NCBI GenBank assembly: GCA_964517125.1
Contig: CAZFBD010000006.1
Coordinates: forward strand, 1-64,000
DNA: 64,000 nt
From: SHLQ01 sp964517125
GTDB taxonomy: Bacteria > Actinomycetota > Acidimicrobiia > Acidimicrobiales > SHLQ01
Direction: 5' to 3'
The notes beneath the pieces were generated by a model. That model saw only the letters and a program-made list of their open reading frames with translations, made no database searches and was not told where the DNA came from. Positions 51,946 through 59,705 of the stretch are shown piece by piece (within the stretch, counting starts at the first letter, position 1; the number at the start of each line of letters is the position of its first letter). A program made the position numbers and the translations under genes.

Positions 51946-52224
51946 ATGGATCACGAGCTACCGCCCGGCCACGTCTACCGATACTCCGCTTCGCCCGAGA
52001 TCGACTTGGAAGGCCGACCTACCGGTTACGTGGCATGGGTTAAGAGGCCCGAGCGGATAGGCACTTGGAAGCACCGCGCTCTGGCTCTAGAGAAAGCTCG
52101 GGAGAAAGCGAAGCTAAGAGGCGAGATCTACGCTCCGATAAAGCTCCGCTCCTCTTACGTCCGTCAGGACATGAGTCCGCATAAAGTGAGTTCATGGCAA
52201 GACCTTCCGGCTCAAGCCGGGTAA
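51946..52224 (+). CDS. Basic protein, leaderless
   Basis: 92 residues from the ATG at 51946; an ATG 9 nt earlier overlaps the -10 box. Contains YVAWVKRPERIGTWKHRALALEKAREKAK, (shown in part elsewhere as a basic helix). Function unknown. Confidence 0.55.
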   Translation: MDHELPPGHVYRYSASPEIDLEGRPTGYVAWVKRPERIGTWKHRALALEKAREKAKLRGEIYAPIKLRSSYVRQDMSPHKVSSWQDLPAQAG

Positions 52225-52400
52225 CTCCGAAGAAGAATACGGGCGCTAGACCGTCGGGCTCGGTAGCCCTCCCTGGCTCCACCAAGAATGTTCGGTGGTG
52301 CGAGGGCCATAAAGCCTTCCACCCGGTCAACCCGAAGCCGAAGTCAAAGCGTAAGCCGGTCGTCCTCCAGTCCAAGCCGGAACCGGACGAGCCGTCCTAA
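52194..52400 (+). CDS. Basic Pro/Lys/Ser-rich protein
   Basis: 68 residues overlapping the previous gene by 31 nt. Highly basic and probably disordered, apart from a WCEGHKAFHPV element. Could bind nucleic acid. Function unknown. Confidence 0.45.
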   Translation: MARPSGSSRVTPKKNTGARPSGSVALPGSTKNVRWCEGHKAFHPVNPKPKSKRKPVVLQSKPEPDEPS

Positions 52401-52506
52401 CGTTCCGATGACGACCGAGTCAAGACGGTAGCCTGAATCTCCAAAGCGGAACTACTCTTCCTTACGGGCTAGCGGCCATTCGACCCTTCGTAGTAGAGGT
52501 TCTGTA

Positions 52507-52713
52507 ATGTGGTTGCTCGTCGCCGGAAGCGGGCTCGTACTCGGGATAGCTATCGGCCTAGCTACAACTGGAGTTGGGTTCCTGATGTCCCGTAACGACT
52601 TCGAGCCGGGTATCGGCCATCCTGGGATGGAGTGTCGAGAAGCTCGCGTCAAGATCGAGCGGCTCCAACAGCAGATCCTCGCTATGAAGGAACAATCCGA
52701 AGTAGTGGAGTAG
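52507..52713 (+). CDS. Single-pass membrane protein
   Basis: 68 residues; AGAGG upstream. Residues 2-26 are a Gly-rich transmembrane helix; the C-terminal part is a charged coiled coil (CREARVKIERLQQQIL). Resembles small phage spanin/holin-neighbour proteins only in outline. Confidence 0.5.
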   Translation: MWLLVAGSGLVLGIAIGLATTGVGFLMSRNDFEPGIGHPGMECREARVKIERLQQQILAMKEQSEVVE

Positions 52714-52718
52714 AGGTC

Positions 52719-52949
52719 ATGCTTTATGTAGGGATGTCGACGATGTTCGCTCTCTTCGTCCTACTGGGCTTCCCGGTAGGAGTCGGAATCGGCTGGACGA
52801 TACGAAGGGTCCGGGTCCAACGATCCGACCACCCCGGCTACTCGTGCGTCGAGGCCGTCGAGATTATCGAGGGCCTAACCCTCGATCGGAATCCGGTCCC
52901 GGTTGAACATCGAGACCTAGCTTGGACGCACCGAGTAGCTCTCGGTTAG
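52719..52949 (+). CDS. Single-pass membrane protein, possible paralogue of upstream
   Basis: 76 residues from the ATG at 52719. N-terminal transmembrane helix, then RVRVQRSDHPGYSCVEAVEII; the HPGxxCxEA element is shared with the preceding protein (HPGMECREA), pointing to duplication. Confidence 0.55.
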   Translation: MLYVGMSTMFALFVLLGFPVGVGIGWTIRRVRVQRSDHPGYSCVEAVEIIEGLTLDRNPVPVEHRDLAWTHRVALG

Positions 52950-53716
52950 AAATTTCTTTGAAGTATTTATCCCACTAGCCAAGAGGTCTGAGGGCGCTAG
53001 GGGATCGGAGGGAAGCGAGAGGGGACTAGCTTTCTCGCGCCCGTCGAGGCATAGTTGTCGACCAACGCTCCGCGACAACCGAGAGATCCCCTACCGTACG
53101 GGATCGGCCAGAACGGAATAACTGGCTCAACAAACCCCCTGCCGACACAAGTGGGAACTAAGCGGCCACCGAGTGAGTGAGCAAGTAAAGAGGGCAGAGG
53201 CCCTTGGACACTCCGACGATCGAGACCGGGTAACCTGCGGCCGTCGGCGATCGGTTCTTCGGAACCCATCGGGAGCGAGTGAGTCACACTTACGCCCTTC
53301 GATTTGAGGGGAGAGGTTGAATGGTCCTCTCCCTTGGCTGCGAAGGATTCGTAAGGTTCACAGAACGGATCGGTTCACCTCAGCGTTGCCCCTTGATTAG
53401 CGAAAGCGACGAGCGACGGGTAATACCGAAGGTCTAGCGTTCCAAGGTCTAGGTTTGTTCTACTGCAAGAGCACACCTAGCCCTGACGCTCTGCTCAGGG
53501 CTCTGGGTAATCCCTGACGGTCGGCGTCTTCTAAGAGGGTGGGGCCGCCCCAGCGGCCTCAAGCGTCAGCTGATGGATGAAATCCATCCCCTCTTAGAAG
53601 ACGCCGACCGACGATGAATTGGGCATGAGTCTAATACCCGCTGTCAAGAGGGGAGGATAGGGAGAGTATAGACCAGCCCTAGGGTTAAATCAATAGGGGA
53701 TATAAGTAATTACTAG
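52950..53716 (+). ncRNA. Large structured noncoding RNA candidate (about 770 nt)
   Basis: No gene-like frame on either strand over about 770 nt, the longest such gap here. Many strong helices: TAGGGGATC/GATCCCCTA (52998/53085), GCGAGA/TCTCGC (53015/53033), GTTGTCG/CGACAAC (53054/53073), CCGACG/CGTCGG (53213/53242), a GGTTC-TTCG-GAACC tetraloop (53253-53266), GGGAGAGG/CCTCTCCC (53309/53326), CCCTGA/TCAGGG (53481/53495) and a 21-bp perfect helix (53519-53539/53589-53609). Size and phage location recall the giant ornate RNAs GOLLD and ROOL; I cannot confirm homology. Orientation is assumed rightward. Confidence 0.65.
53519..53609 (+). repeat. 21-bp perfect inverted repeat with internal hairpins
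   Basis: Arms 53519-53539 and 53589-53609 are exact reverse complements. The 49-nt interior forms TGGGG-CCG-CCCCA (53540-53552) and GATGGA-TGAAA-TCCATC (53572-53588), making a three-way junction. CTGACGCT (53482-53489) upstream is complementary to AGCGTCAG (53562-53569) in the interior, a possible pseudoknot. Confidence 0.8.
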
Positions 53717-53746
53717 TTGACTCATAGGGTAAAGACGGACTAAAGT
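53717..53746 (+). promoter_or_regulatory. Promoter for membrane-protein operon
   Basis: -35 TTGACT (53717-53722), 18-bp spacer, -10 TAAAGT (53741-53746). Unlike the other TTGAC promoters it lacks AGGGG and leaves a 30-nt leader with a GAGAAGGG ribosome-binding site. Confidence 0.6.
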
Positions 53747-53782
53747 ACTAGGTAAGAAGCAGTCATCGAGAAGGGTATTCAG

Positions 53783-54064
53783 ATGGAACCAGGCGACGAG
53801 ATTGAAGAAGAGTTCGAAGTAATTGGGGCTCTGGAACTCGACGAAGTAACGGCGAGGGACCTCCGAAGGACTTTGAACTCGCTCCGGGTTCACGCCCTTG
53901 TGATAGCGGTTGCTTTCCTCGCCTACGTCTTCTCCCTCCGGGCTAACTTCTACCCGATCACCGTGGTAGCCGTCTTCGTTCTGGTCTTCGCCGTCCCCGG
54001 CTTCGTCGGCACCGTCCGGGCTTGGTATCAAATCCAATCCTTCCGGAACTTCTGGCAGCTATGA
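53783..54064 (+). CDS. Membrane protein, two TM segments
   Basis: 93 residues. Acidic N-terminus, two closely spaced hydrophobic helices (about 38-56 and 59-80). First of four overlapping small membrane-protein genes. Confidence 0.6.
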   Translation: MEPGDEIEEEFEVIGALELDEVTARDLRRTLNSLRVHALVIAVAFLAYVFSLRANFYPITVVAVFVLVFAVPGFVGTVRAWYQIQSFRNFWQL

Positions 54065-54324
54065 CCTCCGCGACTAAGGCGAAGAAGAAAGCCGAAGCTT
54101 GGTCTTGGAAGTTCCTGCTCCTTCCGTTTGGAGTTGGCTTCGCCGTCCCGATGATCTTGGTCGGGATCTTCTCCGAGATCGGCGGCCGGACCGTTACCGT
54201 TTCGACTTACACCGGCCTGACAACGCTCGCCCTGTTCCACGCCTTCAACCTCTACGTCCTGACTACGGTCAAGATCCCGAAGCGCTGGGAACGGATTAAG
54301 AATTGGAAGAAGTACGTCAAGTGA
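54061..54324 (+). CDS. Membrane protein, two TM segments
   Basis: 87 residues from the ATG at 54061 (overlap with upstream TGA). Basic N-terminus, TM helices near 16-36 and 45-66, strongly basic C-terminus. Function unknown. Confidence 0.6.
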   Translation: MTSATKAKKKAEAWSWKFLLLPFGVGFAVPMILVGIFSEIGGRTVTVSTYTGLTTLALFHAFNLYVLTTVKIPKRWERIKNWKKYVK

Positions 54325-54587
54325 GCCAGACCAAAGAAGAAGAACTCATCTCCGATTGCCGCAAGGTTGAAGCGGGGATCTTGATCCTCACCTTCGTAGC
54401 GGCCTCAGTCGCAACCATGACTGGCGTAGCTTTCGATTGGGTCGAGCATCCAATCCTCGCTCTCCTAGCGCTCCTACTCGTCTCCGGGATTTGGTCGCTT
54501 CTCGTCTCGATGGCGGCAAGCTTCCCCGATCGAGTTCGAGCCCGAGCTATTGCCGAGCTTCTTATCGATCCGGAGGTAGGACCGTGA
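54321..54587 (+). CDS. Membrane protein, two TM segments
   Basis: 88 residues, GTG in a GTGA overlap. TM helices about 19-38 and 45-66. Function unknown. Confidence 0.6.
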   Translation: MSQTKEEELISDCRKVEAGILILTFVAASVATMTGVAFDWVEHPILALLALLLVSGIWSLLVSMAASFPDRVRARAIAELLIDPEVGP

Positions 54588-54826
54588 ATCTCCTAACGTG
54601 GATCTCGATCGTCTTCCTCGCCTCCGCGGTGCTTCTCGTGCTCTTGACTTCGGCCTACCGGATAGCGGTAAAGCAATGGGCCATCGTTGATGAACTCGGT
54701 CCCTTCGACCCGAGAGGCCAAGGACCTCGACCCGAATCCGACGGCTGGATAACCAACGCCGAAGCGGCCGGGGACGTCGATCACGAGCCGATCGGCTTCG
54801 CCGATATCGAGCCCTTCAAGAGCTAA
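54584..54826 (+). CDS. Single-pass membrane protein
   Basis: 80 residues, GTG start overlapping the upstream stop. N-terminal TM helix, then an acidic Pro/Gly-rich tail. Function unknown. Confidence 0.6.
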   Translation: MNLLTWISIVFLASAVLLVLLTSAYRIAVKQWAIVDELGPFDPRGQGPRPESDGWITNAEAAGDVDHEPIGFADIEPFKS

Positions 54827-54830
54827 GCCG

Positions 54831-55388
54831 ATGACGTCTTTGCTTCTCCTGATTCGTCGCCTCTTCGTAGGCTTCGAAGTCGACTCAGTACTAACCGTCG
54901 AGCGCCAGACCTACGGCGTCGACGCGATTTACTCCGACGGCGAGCGAGTCCACGTCGTCCCCCTATGCGCAGCCTCTTTCGAAACGGCTCACCCGGTTGA
55001 CGTACGAAGGGCGAGAGGTCTAGAGAATTGCGAGCATTGTCTCCCGGATCCTCCCGGCTTGCTGACCTTCGATAAGGAAGGGATCTCCCGAGCGGAGATG
55101 GTGAACCGAACGACCGAGTTCTACCGAGCCCGAGCTATCCGGGTCGAGCAAGAGAGGATGGTCCGAGAGCGGATCGTCGCACCAAACCTCGATCCCGGCC
55201 TCATCGCCCGGATCCGTCAGGCGGAGGCAACCCTAAACGAACTCCCGCTCGACCTTCGAGGGCTCACCGATCAACAAGCCCAAGCCCAAGCTCATCGACT
55301 AGAGACCGAGGTAGCGAAGATGCTGCGAGCGGCCGAAGAGGAGTGGGACCGAGAACTACGAGACGGACCCCGAAAGGACCACCGATGA
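54831..55388 (+). CDS. Protein with zinc-like CxxC and long helices
   Basis: 185 residues. N-terminal beta region with CEHC near residue 66, then an extended charged helix (residues about 85-175). Overlaps the bPH protein gene, so the two probably act together. No family recognised. Confidence 0.5.
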   Translation: MTSLLLLIRRLFVGFEVDSVLTVERQTYGVDAIYSDGERVHVVPLCAASFETAHPVDVRRARGLENCEHCLPDPPGLLTFDKEGISRAEMVNRTTEFYRARAIRVEQERMVRERIVAPNLDPGLIARIRQAEATLNELPLDLRGLTDQQAQAQAHRLETEVAKMLRAAEEEWDRELRDGPRKDHR

Positions 55389-56197
55389 TTCAAGAAACGG
55401 AACTAAGCGAAGGCGAGCAGATCGTCACGCAAATCAAACCGCACTGGTACTTCTTCGCTAGCCGGATCCTTCTCTACATAGTCGGGATGATCCTCATGGT
55501 TGGAGCCCTCCTACTCCCCGGCAACGTCGGCGGCTGGATTGCTCTCGCTATCGCCCTATGGCTCGTAGTAACGATCGGCTGGCGAGCCCTCGAATGGCAC
55601 GCGACGACCTTCGTAATCACGACCGACCGAATCATGTCTCGCTCCGGCGTACTCACTAGAACCGGAATCGAGATCGCTCTTGAGTCGATCGTCAACGTCC
55701 GATTCTCCCAGTCGATAACCGAACGGCTCGTAGGAGCCGGAGACATCTCGGTCGAGTCGGCCAACGATTCGGGCTCGACCAAGTTCGACGACATCAAGAA
55801 CCCGAAGCACATTCAAGCCCTTATCCACCGGACCAAAGAGCAGAACGTCGAGACGAAACGAGACTTCGCCTCCCTCGACGCGACGAAGGTCCAGGTCCCC
55901 GGCGACATCGCAATCGGCGCTCCTCTCCCGAAGAGTTCCTCGCCGAAAGTCAAAGGCGCTCCTCCCGTCCCTACCGAGGACTGGCGAGCGAAGGTACCGG
56001 TTCCGAGGGTCGTCTCTAAAGACGAGGATCCGACCGACGAGGTAGAGATCCCGATCGAGACGATGCGACCAGCTACGAAACCTCGATCCCTTTCGGAGAA
56101 GATTCGAGAGATCGCCGCCCTTCGGGATGAGGGAGTAATCAACCAACAAGACTTCGAACGGATGAGCCGAGAGCTGATCCAGAATGACGGGAGCTGA
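55385..56197 (+). CDS. Membrane bPH-domain protein with C-terminal SHOCT
   Basis: 270 residues from the ATG at 55385. Two TM helices (about 22-44, 50-66), then a bacterial PH-like beta domain (FVITTDRIMSRSGVLTR...ALESIVNVRF, DISVESAND; about 72-128), a linker, and a SHOCT motif (IAALRDEGVINQQDFERM, about 244-261). bPH2/YdbT-like proteins are usually bacterial membrane proteins; in a phage this suggests acquisition from a host and action at the membrane. Confidence 0.75.
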   Translation: MIQETELSEGEQIVTQIKPHWYFFASRILLYIVGMILMVGALLLPGNVGGWIALAIALWLVVTIGWRALEWHATTFVITTDRIMSRSGVLTRTGIEIALESIVNVRFSQSITERLVGAGDISVESANDSGSTKFDDIKNPKHIQALIHRTKEQNVETKRDFASLDATKVQVPGDIAIGAPLPKSSSPKVKGAPPVPTEDWRAKVPVPRVVSKDEDPTDEVEIPIETMRPATKPRSLSEKIREIAALRDEGVINQQDFERMSRELIQNDGS

Positions 56198-56201
56198 AAC
56201 T

Positions 56202-56708
56202 ATGGAGACCTGGAATCTAGAGCTAACAACCTTCGGCGGCATCTGCGTCGGAGCCAAGCACTTCTACGGAGTGCTCTATCCGGCGACCGGAGAACCGATC
56301 CGATTGGAGTACAGGCCCGACGCCGAGCAATCGGCGCTGCTCTCCGAAGCGGAGTGGGAGCATCCCGTAGGTATGGAGACCGAGCGCTTCTTTACCTCCG
56401 AAGACGTTCTCCGGAAAGGGATCGAGGTCTTCCAAGAGAAGGCGAGAGGTCCCCAGCTTCTCCTACTCGGTCAACACGCATCACGCTCGACGAAGGTCGT
56501 CATCTCTTCAATCGAGATCGATCCGGCTCGCGTCGCCACGCTCAACGAGATCCACGCCCGGCGATGCTCCGAGCAAACCCAAGCGAACCTTCACCAAAGC
56601 TTCGCTTCGGCCGAAGAACTTCACCGGGCCTTTGCTCCGGTCGAGGCTCTCAACGACGCCTTTGCCGAACTGGCTATGGCTGCGGTTAACGGTCGAGCGC
56701 ATTGCTGA
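56202..56708 (+). CDS. Protein of unknown function
   Basis: 168 residues if it starts at the ATG at 56202 (GGGAG 9 nt upstream); 174 if at 56184. Beta-rich first half, helical second half (QTQANLHQSFASAEELHRAF). Function unknown. Confidence 0.55.
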   Translation: METWNLELTTFGGICVGAKHFYGVLYPATGEPIRLEYRPDAEQSALLSEAEWEHPVGMETERFFTSEDVLRKGIEVFQEKARGPQLLLLGQHASRSTKVVISSIEIDPARVATLNEIHARRCSEQTQANLHQSFASAEELHRAFAPVEALNDAFAELAMAAVNGRAHC

Positions 56709-56869
56709 CGATTGACCTCCGAGTCCTTTGTAGTTGTTGGGCTTGCGGAGCCGACCACTGGCCGAGCGCCGCTAGTTGGGTAATTCGAGTCGGGCTTCGA
56801 GCGCCGATAGTCGTAGCCTCGATATGCCCGGCGTGCTCGGAGGACAGCGGCCTTGACGAGAAGTGGTAG
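56702..56869 (+). CDS. Small zinc-ribbon protein
   Basis: 55 residues from a TTG overlapping the upstream stop. CSCWACG near residue 10 and ICPACSE near residue 42 make a four-cysteine ribbon. The overlap pattern and the cysteine spacing support reality despite the short length. Confidence 0.45.
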   Translation: MLTIDLRVLCSCWACGADHWPSAASWVIRVGLRAPIVVASICPACSEDSGLDEKW

Positions 56870-57173
56870 ATCGTTGCTAGACGTACTAGAAGAGATCGAA
56901 GACGAAGCGGTTGGAGGCAACCTCCTGGTAGGCGGCTTCCTTTCGTCCCCCGAGCTTCGAGCTTCGGTAGCCCTCGCCGTAGAAGCCGAGCGCCGACTCT
57001 TCGAGAACGAGGCTATGTACGGTTCGGCCTACGGTCCCTATCTCCACGATTCGGCCTACGCTGAGATGTCATGGCCGACCCTTGTATCTATTGCCAGGCA
57101 AACGTTGAGGAACGAGAGCCGGACCACGCGAGCGATTGCCCGTTTGAAACTAACGTTTGGCCGAACTCGATAA
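56853..57173 (+). CDS. Small helical protein
   Basis: 106 residues from a TTG; a second TTG at 56874 is possible. Acidic N-terminal helix, basic C-terminal end. Its last 103 nt overlap the next gene, more than usual here, so one of the two may be shorter than drawn. Confidence 0.45.
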   Translation: MTRSGRSLLDVLEEIEDEAVGGNLLVGGFLSSPELRASVALAVEAERRLFENEAMYGSAYGPYLHDSAYAEMSWPTLVSIARQTLRNESRTTRAIARLKLTFGRTR

Positions 57174-57283
57174 ACGAACCGATCGTTTGCTACGACTGCA
57201 AGACCGATATCGGCGATACCTATTCGGTCGATTCGAACTTCATCAAATGCCACGACTGCGCCGGAGTCCCGGCCCCTACCTAG
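57071..57283 (+). CDS. Zinc-binding small protein
   Basis: 70 residues with CIYCQANV, HASDC, CYDC and CHDC: two CxxC pairs plus extra Cys/His, probably a double zinc ribbon. Function unknown. Confidence 0.55.
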   Translation: MADPCIYCQANVEEREPDHASDCPFETNVWPNSINEPIVCYDCKTDIGDTYSVDSNFIKCHDCAGVPAPT

Positions 57284-57300
57284 GAATTTCTAATTAGGGG

Positions 57301-57329
57301 TTGACTTAAGATCCGGGAGGGATCAAGAT
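57301..57329 (+). promoter_or_regulatory. Leaderless promoter (AGGGGTTGAC class)
   Basis: TAATTAGGGG, -35 TTGACT (57301-57306), 17-bp spacer, weak -10 CAAGAT (57324-57329), ATG at 57336 after 6 nt. Confidence 0.65.
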
Positions 57330-57335
57330 ACTCCT

Positions 57336-57767
57336 ATGAATCTCATCGAATCAGTCAACAGCGCAATCGCTAACGGCCTCCCAGTAACCGTGACCCGCTC
57401 ACTGGACGAAGGACGTTGGAGCTACTGGCTCCACGTAGACGCCATCTACTTGACAGACCTTCCCGAATTCGTCGGGATTGCCTTCGTCGAGCAGATGGAG
57501 CGGACCAGCCCGAACGCTTGGGTGGCGAGCAAGCAACTAATCCTCAACCCACAAGCCCGAGTTCTCTATGCTCAGCGGCTCGGCTATCTGGTCCGCATGG
57601 ACTACGTTTGCTGCGGCTGGGAAATCCAGATCGGCGAAGCACCCAGCTTCGAGGTCAGCGACCTTACCGCCGAAGACCTCCTTGAGACTTGCATAGTCGA
57701 AGAAGTTGGCGGCCCCGATTCGACCGAAGTCCTTCTCACCGAAGATCGAGAAAGCGAGTTTTGCTAG
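57336..57767 (+). CDS. Leaderless protein, function unknown
   Basis: 143 residues, mixed alpha/beta; YVCCGWEIQIG near residue 90. Followed by a strong terminator, so a monocistronic unit. Confidence 0.6.
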   Translation: MNLIESVNSAIANGLPVTVTRSLDEGRWSYWLHVDAIYLTDLPEFVGIAFVEQMERTSPNAWVASKQLILNPQARVLYAQRLGYLVRMDYVCCGWEIQIGEAPSFEVSDLTAEDLLETCIVEEVGGPDSTEVLLTEDRESEFC

Positions 57768-57788
57768 GAGTCTCCTAGCTACAAGATC

Positions 57789-57830
57789 GGAGGCCGGTCC
57801 GCTTTATCGCCCACCGCTGGACCGGCCTCC
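57789..57830 (+). terminator. 12-bp stem terminator
   Basis: GGAGGCCGGTCC (57789-57800) pairs perfectly with GGACCGGCCTCC (57819-57830), followed by TCTCCC. Confidence 0.7.
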
Positions 57831-57859
57831 TCTCCCGCAACCAACGAAAGGATTCAGCC

Positions 57860-58507
57860 ATGAGCACGCTGACCAGAGTAAGCCAACTAGCGAAGCAGTC
57901 GAGGAAGTTTGGTTGGGACGTAACGGTCCGAGCCAACATCGCACCGGCCGAAGACGAAAGGGATTGGGACGGCGAGCCGTTCACCATCGAGAAGATCGAA
58001 GAACTCTTCGGCGAAGGTAGGAGCTGGTTTATCCGCTTCTCGCATCCCCTCTCCAGGCTCCCCCAAGAGCAGACCCGAGCAATCCGTAACGTCGAAGGCA
58101 AGCCCGTCGAAATCGACGGCGTCCCGTTTCTTCGATGGGGCGACCGGGAGCAACACGGCGACGCCCTGAGGAACTACCGAGATTTCGATATTGCCTACCG
58201 AGACGTTTCTATCGTTCACGTAACCGGCGAAGGAAACCTCAACGGCAAGTCGACCAAGGGTTCATACCGGACGGAGGTCTCCCTTAAGGAGATCGAGCGC
58301 CACCTTGACCGGAAGGTAGTTACCTCTCTCGCCGCCATCCCGGCGCTTCGAGAGTTTGAAAGTTCGTGCTCCCAGTTCGAAGCGTCGAGCGGCCGGGTTG
58401 GTCGCGCCGAAGAAGAGCTAGCTCAGATCCGAGCAGAGCACGCCCAGAACATCAACCGAGTAAGCCGAGCCGCTATGGCTCTCAAGAAAGCGGAGGCACC
58501 CAAGTGA
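57860..58507 (+). CDS. Protein of unknown function
   Basis: 215 residues; GAAAGG upstream. Globular first 140 residues, then a long coiled coil (ASSGRVGRAEEELAQIR). Overlaps the next gene by GTGA. No family recognised. Confidence 0.6.
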   Translation: MSTLTRVSQLAKQSRKFGWDVTVRANIAPAEDERDWDGEPFTIEKIEELFGEGRSWFIRFSHPLSRLPQEQTRAIRNVEGKPVEIDGVPFLRWGDREQHGDALRNYRDFDIAYRDVSIVHVTGEGNLNGKSTKGSYRTEVSLKEIERHLDRKVVTSLAAIPALREFESSCSQFEASSGRVGRAEEELAQIRAEHAQNINRVSRAAMALKKAEAPK

Positions 58508-59301
58508 GCCACTTCTCAGTAATCGTTATCGGGCCGGATCCGGAAGCCCAGCTTCGGCCGTTTCATCAGTACGAATGCACGGGCATCGTTGATGAGTACG
58601 TAAAGGAAGTCGATCGGACCGAGGAAGCCCGAGACGACTACGAGAAATACAGCAAGAACGGAGAGCCCTTCGAGGAGTTCATCAAGGGCTGGTTCGGCGA
58701 CACGATCACCAGTGATGAGCCGATGACGGAAGGGTTCAAGACTCGGATCGATTCCGACGGGCGAGTCTTTAGCTTGACCAACCCTGATTACAAATGGGAT
58801 TGGTACACGATCGGCGGACGTTGGTCCGGCTGGCTCCTCAAAGACCAGGCTCCTCGATCCGAATTCGACTTCGACCTACTCCGCAGCCGAGCAGCGAACG
58901 AGGCCGGAGCCGACTGGGACGCGGTGTGGAAGGGCGGCTACGAACCGCCGAACGACATCAAGACCTTCGAGGACTTCGAAGGCGACGGCGAGGCTTGGGC
59001 GGAGTACGACAGATGGCTCCGGGGTCTTCCGTTCGCTCAGCGAGCTTTCGATCGAGGCTTCGTTCTCGGAGTCCGGGAGTTCCTGGTCGACCGGGAGACC
59101 TACGTCGGCAAGGCTAGGGATGCCGCTATCTCTCCGTTCGCTATGGTCGCCGAAGGTCGATGGGCCGCTAGGGGCGATATGGGTTGGTTCGGGATGTCGA
59201 CCAGCGACGTGCCATCGGAGGATTGGAATAAGCGAGTCTCCGGGTTCCTCGAATGCCTCGCTCCGGAGACGCTTCTTACCGTCGTTGATTGCCACATCTG
59301 A
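58504..59301 (+). CDS. Conserved-type phage protein (MSHFSV family)
   Basis: 265 residues, GTG start. It begins MSHFSVIVIGPDPEAQLRPF and contains DYKWDWYTIGGRWSGWL, features I recognise from a widespread but uncharacterised phage family. Biochemical role unknown. Confidence 0.65.
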   Translation: MSHFSVIVIGPDPEAQLRPFHQYECTGIVDEYVKEVDRTEEARDDYEKYSKNGEPFEEFIKGWFGDTITSDEPMTEGFKTRIDSDGRVFSLTNPDYKWDWYTIGGRWSGWLLKDQAPRSEFDFDLLRSRAANEAGADWDAVWKGGYEPPNDIKTFEDFEGDGEAWAEYDRWLRGLPFAQRAFDRGFVLGVREFLVDRETYVGKARDAAISPFAMVAEGRWAARGDMGWFGMSTSDVPSEDWNKRVSGFLECLAPETLLTVVDCHI

Positions 59302-59329
59302 GACGGAGGAGTAAGAAGGTTCTAAGTCG

Positions 59330-59364
59330 CTCCCGGCCGGGTATCCAATCCGTCCGGCCGGGAG
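59330..59364 (+). terminator. 11-bp stem terminator
   Basis: CTCCCGGCCGG (59330-59340) pairs perfectly with CCGGCCGGGAG (59354-59364). Confidence 0.65.
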
Positions 59365-59375
59365 AGTGGTAGCCG

Positions 59376-59468
59376 CTAGGTGTGCGTCCTTCGTAAGGGG
59401 ATGACACCGGGTAGGGCTAGCTCTTTGCTCAGGGGCTAGACCGGAGTTCGATTCTCCAAGTGGCACTA
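59376..59468 (+). ncRNA. tRNA-like element, incomplete
   Basis: The 3' half looks like a tRNA: stem-loop GCTCT-TTGCTCA-GGGGC (would give anticodon GCT, Ser) followed by T arm CGGAG-TTCGATT-CTCCA. The 5' half does not make D and acceptor arms; instead GGTGT/ACACC forms its own hairpin. Could be a decayed tRNA or a tRNA-mimicking RNA. Confidence 0.35.
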
Positions 59469-59496
59469 ATCGATAGCTAAGGAAGGAGGAAGGTCA

Positions 59497-59679
59497 ATGC
59501 TCCAGAAGCTAAGTATCTACGCACTAGCGCTCTTCGGTCTCTTCGCGATCGCGTCGGGCGGCGGAGACGTCTCCGCTATGTCGAGCGGCTTTGGCGACTT
59601 TGTGGTCCAGCTCTTCGGCGGCATCGCCGAGTTCCTAGCCGGATTCTTCGGCGGCTTCGGTAACGACTCTCCGCAGTAA
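59497..59679 (+). CDS. Small hydrophobic protein
   Basis: 60 residues with a very strong GGAAGGAGGAAGG site. Two hydrophobic Gly/Phe-rich segments (about 4-22 and 31-52). Size would allow a holin-like or other small membrane role, but no lysis genes are nearby. Confidence 0.6.
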   Translation: MLQKLSIYALALFGLFAIASGGGDVSAMSSGFGDFVVQLFGGIAEFLAGFFGGFGNDSPQ

Positions 59680-59705
59680 CAACCCACCGAAAGGAATACG
59701 CACCT

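Noticed and set aside
53690..54037. 115-codon minus-strand frame across the 53717 promoter
   Set aside because: Antisense to a well-supported membrane protein gene and promoter, without its own ribosome-binding site.
59497..59679. Holin call for the small hydrophobic protein
   Set aside because: No endolysin or other lysis gene is nearby, and hydrophobic small proteins are common here.
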